Source of the DNA: Limnohabitans planktonicus II-D5 | GTDB lineage: Bacteria > Pseudomonadota > Gammaproteobacteria > Burkholderiales > Burkholderiaceae_C | DNA length: 64,000 nucleotides | NCBI RefSeq assembly: GCF_001270065.2 | Contig: NZ_LFYT02000001.1 | Coordinates: 310,001-374,000 of the forward strand | Reading direction: 5' to 3' | Part shown: one piece after another, positions 56,922-64,000 of the stretch | How positions within the stretch are numbered: position 1 is the first letter of the stretch | Layout of the letters: each line of letters opens with the position of its first letter | Notes under the pieces: model-generated | The model's database searches: none | What the model saw: only the letters and a program-made list of their open reading frames with translations | Told to the model about the DNA's origin: nothing | Position numbers and translations under genes: made by a program

Positions 56922-56944
56922 AAAGCCCCGCAAGGGGCTTTTTT
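56922..56944 (+). terminator. Terminator after efp
   Basis: AAAGCCCC-GCAA-GGGGCTTTTTT, 22 bp after the efp stop: a compact GC-rich stem with a T-tract. Confidence 0.9.
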
Positions 56945-57038
56945 CATGGCCCCATCAATACGCAGGTGCTGGTTTCAAGGCGTGTGCACGGGCCATCGAA
57001 CAAGGGCCATCGCGCCAAGGCCATGCACAATCAAGCCC

Positions 57039-57926
57039 ATGACAAGCACCCCAGACCTCCAAACCCCTTCCCTGCCCCACGCATGGGCAGAAACCCCCAC
57101 CAACTTCCAGGACGCCGCCTGGCTGGAGCCACAGGCCGAGCGGCTGGCTTTTGCCGACCCTGAGTTCCTGCTGCGCCGCGAAACACGGGGCATCCGCTTT
57201 CAGCTGGAAATGCTCAAGCCCGATCTGGCGCAAACCGAGGCCCACATCGACCAAACCGTGGTGGTGTTTGGCAGCGCACGGTTTCTGGACATGGCCAGCG
57301 CCCAGGCCCAATTGCTGTCGGCAGAACTCAGTGGTCACGCAAGCGCCATCGTCAAAGCCCAAACCCTCGTGCGCAACGCGCAGCATTACGAAAACGCACG
57401 CCGCTTTGCATCCTTGGTCGCGCGCTCGAGCGCAAGCCTTCCTGACGATGAAAAACTCTACATTTGCACCGGCGGTGGCCCCGGCATCATGGAAGCCGCC
57501 AATCGCGGTGCCCAAGAGGCGGGCGCACCCTCTGTGGCCTTGAACATCGCCCTGCCGCACGAACAACACCCCAATCCCTACGTCACCCCGCATCTGAGTT
57601 TCAAATTTCACTACTTTGCGCTGCGCAAAATGCATTTCATGATGCGCGCCAAAGCCCTGGTGGCCTTTCCGGGCGGCTTTGGCACGCTGGACGAACTCTT
57701 TGAAGTGATGACCCTGGTTCAGACCCGCAAAGCGCGGCCAGTGCCCATCTTGCTGTTCGGCACCGATTACTGGAAACGCCTGATCAACATGGATGTGCTG
57801 GTGGAAGAAGGCACCGTGACCCCGCAAGACCTGCAACTGTTTCGCTACGTGGACACCCCGGAAGACGCATGGCAGGCGATTGGCGACTTCTATCAGTTAA
57901 GCCCCAACACCTCTGAGACACTGTAA
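57039..57926 (+). CDS. LOG-family (TIGR00730) protein
   Basis: 295 residues from ATG 57039 (MTSTPDLQTP). The Rossmann core has VVVFGSARFLD, CTGGGPGIMEAANRGAQEAG and the phosphate-binding PGGFGTLDELFEV. The LOG family includes cytokinin-activating and nucleotide 5'-monophosphate nucleosidases such as PpnN. The substrate is inferred from the family. An extension of about 75 residues precedes the core. Confidence 0.88.
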   Translation: MTSTPDLQTPSLPHAWAETPTNFQDAAWLEPQAERLAFADPEFLLRRETRGIRFQLEMLKPDLAQTEAHIDQTVVVFGSARFLDMASAQAQLLSAELSGHASAIVKAQTLVRNAQHYENARRFASLVARSSASLPDDEKLYICTGGGPGIMEAANRGAQEAGAPSVALNIALPHEQHPNPYVTPHLSFKFHYFALRKMHFMMRAKALVAFPGGFGTLDELFEVMTLVQTRKARPVPILLFGTDYWKRLINMDVLVEEGTVTPQDLQLFRYVDTPEDAWQAIGDFYQLSPNTSETL

Positions 57927-57993
57927 GCCGCTGCTCATTCGCCATCTGATTGCACACATGCCGCACACGCATGACCGCCCCTAGGAGCTTCAC

Positions 57994-58929
57994 ATGACCG
58001 AACCCCAAACATTCACGCCCCAAGGCTGGCGTGAGGCTCTGGTGGCCCGTGTGCTGTGCACTGCGCTGCGCTGCTTGCTCAAACCCGTTTTTTCGCCGCG
58101 CTGTCCCATCCGGTTTCAAAGGTTATGGCTGCGGCTGATGGCGCAAGCCACGCGCATGCCTGCTGGGGTGCGCACCGAATCGGCGCACATCGGGGGCTGC
58201 ACGGGCGAATGGTTTTTTCCGCTCACAAGCGACTCCACACCCCAGGCCACGCTCTTGTACTTGCACGGTGGCGCCTATTGCCTGGGCAGCCCCGCCACCC
58301 ACCGCGCTTTGACCGCACGCCTGGCCCAAGCCAGCGGGCTGCGCGTGCTGTCGCTGGATTACCGACTCGCACCAGAACACCCGTTTCCTGCCGCCTTGGA
58401 AGATGCCACGGCCGCCTGCCTGGCGCTGCAAGCCCAAGGCCCGGTGCTGCTGGCGGGCGATTCGGCGGGGGGCGGACTGGCCCTGAGCACCGCCTTGACC
58501 TTGCGTGACCAAGGCCTGCCCCTTCCGGTCGCCCTCTTGCTGCTGGCACCCTGGGCCGATTTATCGCCAAGCACCCCGGTCAGCGTGCCCTCAGGCGAAG
58601 TCATGCTGAGCCTGCCCTGGGCACAGGCCTGTGCAGCCCATTACCTGAGCGGTGATGGCGCTGACCAGGGGCTGGCTTCACCCTTGCACCAACCCCTGCA
58701 TGGCCTGCCGCCCACGCTGATTCAGGTGGGCACCGATGACATGCTGTGCACTCAGGCCATGGCGCTGCACCACGCGCTGGAACAAGCCGGTGTCACCAGC
58801 CGCTGCGAGGTCACCGCGCATCGCTGGCATGTTTTTCAAATGCACGCCGACGTCTTGCCATCGGCCCAAGAAGCCATCGCGCGACTGGCCACATTTGCAA
58901 AAACGCAGGCGGCAAGCGCGCAAGCCTGA
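57994..58929 (+). CDS. Alpha/beta hydrolase fold-3 (HSL-type) esterase
   Basis: 311 residues. Oxyanion motif LYLHGGAYCLGS, nucleophile elbow LLAGDSAGGGLA (Ser), acid in IQVGTDDMLC and His in HRWHVFQMHA complete the triad of the hormone-sensitive-lipase group. It hydrolyses short-chain esters in the family; the natural substrate is unknown. It ends next to a REP array. Confidence 0.9.
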   Translation: MTEPQTFTPQGWREALVARVLCTALRCLLKPVFSPRCPIRFQRLWLRLMAQATRMPAGVRTESAHIGGCTGEWFFPLTSDSTPQATLLYLHGGAYCLGSPATHRALTARLAQASGLRVLSLDYRLAPEHPFPAALEDATAACLALQAQGPVLLAGDSAGGGLALSTALTLRDQGLPLPVALLLLAPWADLSPSTPVSVPSGEVMLSLPWAQACAAHYLSGDGADQGLASPLHQPLHGLPPTLIQVGTDDMLCTQAMALHHALEQAGVTSRCEVTAHRWHVFQMHADVLPSAQEAIARLATFAKTQAASAQA

Positions 58930-58935
58930 GCCTTT

Positions 58936-59740
58936 ATTTATTGATCCAGCCCTTTGTCTTCCCGTAGGTCGGCACTCGCAGAGTCCGACGTTTGTGGGCT
59001 CAACAACATCCCTCGTTCCGCTTCGGCACAGGCCCCATGTCGGGGTCTTCGACCGCCGACCTACGCATACATGGCTCCCGTAGGTCGGCACTCGCAGAGT
59101 CCGACGTTTGTGGGCTCAAGCACATCCCTCGTTCAGCTTCGGCACATGCCCCACGTCGGGGTCTTCGACCGCCGACCTACGAAAACCCTCAGCCCCATGG
59201 CGGCTCTGTTGCCACCGACCTGCGCATACATGTCCCCTGTAGGTCGGCACTCGCAGAGTCCGACGTTTGCCCGCTTCGGCACAGGCCCACGTCGGGGTCT
59301 TCGACCGCCGACCTGCGCATACATGGCTCCCGTAGGTCGGCACTCGCAGAGTCCGACGTTTGCCCGCTTCGGCACAGGCCCCACGTCGGGGTCTTCGACC
59401 GCCGACCTACGCATACATGGCTCCTGTAGGTCGGCACTCGCAGAGTCCGACGTTTGCCCGCTTCGGCGCAGCCCCACGTCGGGGTCTTCGACCGCCGACC
59501 TACGCATACATGTCCCTTGTAGGTCGGCACTCGCAGAGTCCGACGTTTGCATGCTTCGGCACAGCCCCACGTCGGGGTCTTCGACCGCCGACCTGCGCAT
59601 ACATGGCTCCTGTAGGTCGGCACTCGCAGAGTCCGACGTTTGCATGCTTCGGCACAGGCCCACGTCGGGGTCTTCGACCGCCGACCTACGAAAACCCTCA
59701 GCCTCATGTCGGCTCTGTTACCACCGACCTGCGAATACAA
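58936..59740. repeat. REP array 5: about 93-bp tandem units
   Basis: A partial MITE end (TTTATTGATCCAGCCC) leads into REP hairpins GTAG-GTCGG-C-ACTC-GCA-GAGT-CCGAC starting at 58964, 59080, 59239, 59332, 59426, 59519 and 59612. Spacing is 116, 159, 93, 94, 93 and 93 bp. Each is followed by an inverted GTCGG-GGTC-TTC-GACC-G-CCGAC partner. The loop is GCA throughout, unlike the GAA of clusters 1 and 2. It lies between two convergent genes; long frames across it are repeat artefacts. Confidence 0.9.
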
Positions 59741-59791
59741 GGCATGCGCATCGTTTGCCCGGCGCGACCGCCCATGCTTGCCCTGCGCATT

Positions 59792-60901
59792 TCACAAAGA
59801 TGAATCCGCGCCTTCAATCCGCGCGGCCTGTTTGGCTTGCTGGGCTTGTTCTTTGAGCCAACGCTTGAGTTCAGGCCCTTGCTGGATGCGGCGCAAATCT
59901 GCACTCAGGCTGTCCACCGCATGCCTTTGGTCGGCTTGCAAGCGTTGCAGGGCTTGCGTAAGTGCGGCCTCTGGCATCTCTGCACGGACATGAATACACA
60001 GCTCACGCGTCAACCGCGCTTGCAATTGCGCCAAATCGTCCTCCAGCGCAGCCACCTGCTCTTTGAGCAGCAAGGACATGGCGACCAGCTTCGAATCGGC
60101 CACCGCATGACCGGCTGCCACCTGCACCTGCGAGAGCTGCATTTGCAGGCGCAGCAAAGAACTCAGGTCTTGCCGCTCATACGCCGCATTCACCTCGCTC
60201 ATCAAAGCGGTCTTGCGCTGACGCTCGGCCTCATTCGGTTCACGGTCAGGGTGCAAAGCGCTGGCCAGCTGCCGGAAGATCGTGCGCAAGGCGATTCGGG
60301 CATCGGTCTGCTGCATTTCGGCCTGTTGCTGCCCTGCCGTTTTTTTTTGCGCCTTGCGGGCGGCCCGTTTGGCGGCTTTGCGCGCCTCGTCGGCCTCTTG
60401 CTGACGCTGCCACTGGCGCATGGCCGCTTGCATGACCGCTTCGGGGGTGTCATAGAGGCTGGGGTTGTGAATGGGCTGCCCCCAGGCCGCCTCGATCTTT
60501 TCGCGCAACTGCTGCGCGGCTTCGGCTTGCGCCTGTGTGGCCTCCTGCTCATCTTCGTCCTGCGCATACAGATCAGCCACCGCTTGCACCTGCGGGTCCA
60601 CCTGGCTTGGCAAGGATGCGATCAAACTGCGCACTTTGCTGCGCGCCATGCGTTGCTGCTGCGCCGTTAATTCATCGGATTGCAAACGCTCGTGCACAAA
60701 CAACAACAGGCTTTTGTTCAGCCCCAGCGTCTGCTCGGCCGCATCGCGCAAGACCTGCAAATGGGCATAGCGGTGCTGATCCGACCAGGCCTGCAGCCGC
60801 GCCATGTGCCCCGACAACAGCGACACCCTTGCCAGCAGGCGATCAAAGGCCTGTTGGGCCTCAGAAGCCGGTGCGGATTTTTCAACAAGAACGATGGACA
60901 T
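59792..60901 (-). CDS. J-domain-like coiled-coil protein
   Basis: 369 residues, strongly helical, rich in Gln, Ala and Arg. A degenerate J-domain-like segment near 205-250 contains IFRQLASALHPDRE with the HPD tripeptide, then NAAYERQDLSSLLRLQ. A basic stretch (ARKAAKRAARKAQKKT) precedes it and coiled coils flank it. HPD suggests contact with a DnaK-type chaperone. The partner and role are unknown. Confidence 0.75.
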   Translation of the reverse strand: MSIVLVEKSAPASEAQQAFDRLLARVSLLSGHMARLQAWSDQHRYAHLQVLRDAAEQTLGLNKSLLLFVHERLQSDELTAQQQRMARSKVRSLIASLPSQVDPQVQAVADLYAQDEDEQEATQAQAEAAQQLREKIEAAWGQPIHNPSLYDTPEAVMQAAMRQWQRQQEADEARKAAKRAARKAQKKTAGQQQAEMQQTDARIALRTIFRQLASALHPDREPNEAERQRKTALMSEVNAAYERQDLSSLLRLQMQLSQVQVAAGHAVADSKLVAMSLLLKEQVAALEDDLAQLQARLTRELCIHVRAEMPEAALTQALQRLQADQRHAVDSLSADLRRIQQGPELKRWLKEQAQQAKQAARIEGADSSL

Positions 60902-60980
60902 GCGACTCCTTCAATGGGCCGCAAGCCTACTACGCTTTGGCGCCCGATCCGCACAGTGATCGACAAACCTTGCTGCTCTC

Positions 60981-61173
60981 GTAGGTCGGTGGTCGGAGAC
61001 CCCAACGGATGTGTGTACACCGGCAAGGCTTGAACGAGGCATAGGGTGAGCATGCAAACGTCGGACTCTTCGAGTACCGACCTACCAGGCAAGGCCTGTT
61101 GTGGGTCGGTGGTCGGAGACCCCGACATGGGGCTTGGGACCAAGGCTTACGTCGGGATACGCGATCGCAGACC
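60981..61173. repeat. REP cluster 6
   Basis: GTAG-GTCGG-T-GGTC-GGA-GACC-CCAAC (60981-61006), an inverted ACTC/GAGT copy (61060-61085), a GTGG-led GGTC/GACC copy (61101-61126) and a decayed copy to about 61173. It is the only clear cluster between divergent genes. The rest of the gap to 61379 is AT-rich and holds no gene; it probably contains the promoter of the following adhesin. Confidence 0.85.
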
Positions 61174-61379
61174 TCAATACTGACCCACGGCATCTGCGAA
61201 TTTAACCAACCTTTCACATTTGATGAATTTTCAATAATTTCATCAAAAAAACAGCAGGAGTACCCCAATTGGGCGATTACTTTTGCTGTTGTTTTCACCA
61301 AAATCAACAATAGTGACATTTGTTAATTAATTAAATAATTTTCACAAGTCGCCATCAAGTCCACTTTTGGTGTTCAAAA

Positions 61380-64000
61380 ATGAATTCGAATTTATTCAAG
61401 ACCGTTTTCTCTCAACGCTTGGGCGCATTGATCGCTGTCGGTGAACACACCAGCGGCCAGGGCAAGGCGACCGGTGGCCGGGTTGCTGGTCAGGTGCCAC
61501 TGTGGCGCGGTGCCGTGGGCGGCGCTCGTTACCTGGGCTTGGTGAATTTAGGATTTGCATTCGTATCTTTGGCCTGGGCGGCCCCGGCCAACAACGCCCT
61601 GCCCACGGGGGGCCAAGTGGCCCAGGGTGCAGCGGCCATCAGCCAAAGCGGCACCAACATGGCCATTGCGCAAAGCACGGCTCGCGCCATCGTCAACTGG
61701 CAAAGTTTTGATATTGGCAAAGATGCCAAAGTCAACATCATTCAGCCCAACGCACAGGCCGTGCTGCTCAACCGCGTCACCGGTGTGGCCCCCAGCCAGA
61801 TCTTTGGCCAGATGTCGGCCAATGGTCAGGTCGTTTTGGTCAACCCCAACGGTGTCACTTTTGGCAAAGACGGCTCGGTCAGCGCCGCAGGCCTGACGGC
61901 CAGCACGCTCAACATTTCAGACGCCGACTTCATGGCCGGGCGCAAGCGCTTCACCCGCGACGGGGCCACCGGCGAAGTCGTCAACCAAGGCACACTGACA
62001 GCAGCCCCCGGTGGCTATGTGGCCCTGCTGGGTGCCAGTGTGAGCAACGAAGGCCAGATCTACGCCCCCCAGGGCAACGTGGCTCTGGGCGCAGCCGATG
62101 CCATCACCTTGCCCATGACAGGCACGGGCCGCATCAAGATGGAACTGAGCCCTGCGGCCATCAACGCCTCGGTGGCCAACCAGAAAGGCGGCACCATCGT
62201 CACCGAAGGCGGTCAGGTCTATATGCAAGCTGCCGCAGTAGGTGGCGTCCTAGGCCATGCCATGGCCAGCGTGCTGCAGTCCGGCAGCATTGACACCTCG
62301 GGCGAGCAAGGCGGCGCAGTGCACCTGCTGGCAGACGGCGGCACCATCAAGGTGGACGGCTCCATCACCGCCAACAGCACCGGCAAAGACGACAAAGGCC
62401 AAGCGCGCAAAGGCGGCGACATCATCATCGGGCGTGACGAAGAAACCGGAGTGCTGGCCCAGCGCACCGATGTGAGCGGCGCGCTGCTGGAGAGCAAGAG
62501 CGGATTTGTGGAGACTTCGGGCGCTGATTTGAAAGTGGACGGCATCTCCGTCAAAGCCAAAGACTGGTTGCTGGACCCGGACAATATCGACATCACGGGT
62601 GATGCAGTTGAAGCCACCACCGGCTACTCCAAGATCAAAGCCTCCGACATTGCGACAGCTTTGAATGCTGGCACCAGCGTGACCGTGGCCACCACTGCAG
62701 CCAATCAAGTCAATCAACCGGACTACAAAGACACGGCGGGTACAGGTGCTGGCTCAGCAGTCACTGGCGACGGCAATATTCTTGTCAACGCCGCCATCGT
62801 CAAATCGGGCGCTAACGACGCCAGCCTGACCCTCAATGCCGACAACGGCATCACTGTGAATCAACGTATTGGCAAAGCCAGTGGCGATACAAGCTCCACG
62901 GGCAAGCTCGACGTCACCATGACCGCATCTGGCAATGCCGCTACGGTCACCGACCGCAGCGGCCTGACTCTCAATAACGTGATTGATGCGGGCGATGGCC
63001 ATGTGATCCTCACAGGCACTAACAGCAACACCAACACCGGCAGCCGTGGTGTGAACTTCAACAATGGATCGGGCATCACCGCCAACACCATCACGGTGAC
63101 AGGCACTGCTACCGGCTCTGCCCAATGGAACCAAGGCATGCTTTTTTCTGGCACCAGCAGCTTCAAGGCGACCGGTACAGGCAGCAGCGTGATCAGCGGC
63201 ATCAGCAGCAGCGCAACAGATGCCTTCACTGCAGCGGTTATTTTCAACGACGGCTCTAACGTCACATTGGACGGCGGCACTGGCAGCTTGACCCTGCAAG
63301 GCACACACACCGTGACAGGCTATAGCGGTATCCGCTTTGGTGCCACTAGCGGCAGCAGCACCAACCCCAGCTTGACGACCCGGGGCAACGTCACTTTAGG
63401 CACGCAAGACGCGAGCAATGCCAGTTTGAACGCGGGCTTCTTCATGCGAGGCGGTTTGATCACTGCCGATACAGGCACCTTGGCCATCAAAGGCCAGGGG
63501 ACAGGTAACGGCGTTACCTTATTTGACGGTTTTAGCACCATCAAATCCAACGGCGGATCCATCGCGCTCAACGGCGTGGCCACCACGAACGGAAGTGGTG
63601 TTTACTTAGTTAGTAATTCGGTGGGTACATTGAACAGCGGTGCTGATGTTTCAATCACCGGCACAAGTGCGGGTGCCAACGCTGGCGTTCAGTTCAACAG
63701 CGGCAATGTGCGCGTTTACGGCAACAACGTCACCATCAATGGCACAGCCAACACCGCCAGTGGCCAAACGGGCTACGGCTTTTACAGCGTCCTCGGCCCG
63801 TTCATTGGCAACACCATCACAGCAGCTGGCAATTTGTCGATCACCGGCACCGTGAACGGCGCAGGCTCCGGCACAGCCATTGCTCACGTCGCCACCAGCT
63901 GGCAAAACCGAGTCAACGCTTACACAGCAGGTGGCACCCTCAGCATCACCGGCACCAACAACGCCTCTGCTGCCAACACCAGTACCACCATCACCATGGC
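61380..64000 (+). CDS. Filamentous haemagglutinin-type TPS adhesin, 3' end outside window
   Basis: 873 codons are visible with no stop before the window end. The N-terminus MNSNLFKTVFSQRLGALIAV then GEHTSGQGK fits the extended signal peptide region of two-partner-secreted proteins, ending in a hydrophobic core near LVNLGFAFVSLAWA. The TPS domain follows (about 70-330), with ALPTGGQVAQGAAAISQSG, NWQSFDIGKDAKVNIIQPN, VLVNPNGVTFGKDG and GGYVALLGASVSNEGQIYA. After that come beta-helix-like Gly/Thr/Asn-rich repeats. A TpsB outer-membrane partner is expected but is not in the window. Confidence 0.9.
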   Translation, partial: MNSNLFKTVFSQRLGALIAVGEHTSGQGKATGGRVAGQVPLWRGAVGGARYLGLVNLGFAFVSLAWAAPANNALPTGGQVAQGAAAISQSGTNMAIAQSTARAIVNWQSFDIGKDAKVNIIQPNAQAVLLNRVTGVAPSQIFGQMSANGQVVLVNPNGVTFGKDGSVSAAGLTASTLNISDADFMAGRKRFTRDGATGEVVNQGTLTAAPGGYVALLGASVSNEGQIYAPQGNVALGAADAITLPMTGTGRIKMELSPAAINASVANQKGGTIVTEGGQVYMQAAAVGGVLGHAMASVLQSGSIDTSGEQGGAVHLLADGGTIKVDGSITANSTGKDDKGQARKGGDIIIGRDEETGVLAQRTDVSGALLESKSGFVETSGADLKVDGISVKAKDWLLDPDNIDITGDAVEATTGYSKIKASDIATALNAGTSVTVATTAANQVNQPDYKDTAGTGAGSAVTGDGNILVNAAIVKSGANDASLTLNADNGITVNQRIGKASGDTSSTGKLDVTMTASGNAATVTDRSGLTLNNVIDAGDGHVILTGTNSNTNTGSRGVNFNNGSGITANTITVTGTATGSAQWNQGMLFSGTSSFKATGTGSSVISGISSSATDAFTAAVIFNDGSNVTLDGGTGSLTLQGTHTVTGYSGIRFGATSGSSTNPSLTTRGNVTLGTQDASNASLNAGFFMRGGLITADTGTLAIKGQGTGNGVTLFDGFSTIKSNGGSIALNGVATTNGSGVYLVSNSVGTLNSGADVSITGTSAGANAGVQFNSGNVRVYGNNVTINGTANTASGQTGYGFYSVLGPFIGNTITAAGNLSITGTVNGAGSGTAIAHVATSWQNRVNAYTAGGTLSITGTNNASAANTSTTITM

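Noticed and set aside
58936..59740. CRISPR array
   Set aside because: Regular spacing was considered, but the repeated part is the whole 93-bp unit including the inter-hairpin sequence; there are no unique spacers and no cas genes.
58954..59856. 300-codon frame and several shorter ones with repeated QSPTF and STADLR words
   Set aside because: They are translations of the REP array; the unit lengths allow open frames on both strands.

Overview
The window (about 60% GC by eye) looks like a Betaproteobacterium of the order Burkholderiales, most likely family Comamonadaceae. The grounds are the gene neighbourhoods: earP with an Arg-32 type EF-P, HU/tRNA-Val/ppiD/tRNA-His, surE-pcm-nlpD, rsmI/yraN/diaA/dolP and a split hpaG1/hpaG2 homoprotocatechuate cluster. 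The genus cannot be fixed from sequence alone.

Layout. 1-10.7 kb: the end of an OmpA-type protein, then a 3451-residue repeat adhesin (Ig-like, cadherin-like, VCBS, seven FG-GAP, RTX-like and EF-hand-like parts). 10.7-13 kb: a tandem array of REP hairpins interrupted by an IS110-family element. 13-22.8 kb: housekeeping and metabolic genes (biotin-dependent carboxyltransferase, asparaginase, beta-hydroxyacid dehydrogenase, yggS, dolP, diaA, yraN, rsmI, an EamA exporter) separated by further REP clusters and one complete 184-bp MITE. 22.8-32.3 kb: a reductase and a class II aldolase, followed by the homoprotocatechuate meta-cleavage genes hpaI-hpaH-hpaF-hpaD-(vapC-vapB)-hpaE-hpaG2-hpaG1-hpaR, all on the minus strand. 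Together they convert homoprotocatechuate to pyruvate and succinic semialdehyde under a MarR-type regulator. 32.6-51.4 kb: a hybrid histidine kinase and conserved core genes (rlmD, nlpD, pcm, surE, ppiD, HU, two tRNAs, pgsA, uvrC, earP). 51.4-55.0 kb: an accessory insert between earP and efp, with a class III Fic protein and three gene cassettes flanked by attC sites but no integrase. 55.3-58.9 kb: a YeeE/YedE pair, efp, a LOG-family protein and an esterase. 58.9-64 kb: another REP array, a J-domain-like protein and the start of a two-partner-secretion adhesin that runs off the end.

The most striking result is in the IS110 element. Its noncoding end can be folded into a bridge RNA, and all four guide segments can be matched by eye to the two transposon ends and to the REP hairpin in which it sits, around an AG/CT core. 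The same REP family occurs throughout the window with covarying stems (ACTC/GAGT, GGTC/GACC, ACCT/AGGT, GGCT/AGCC) and is carried by a MITE with 31-bp terminal inverted repeats. REP arrays mostly fill gaps between convergent genes.
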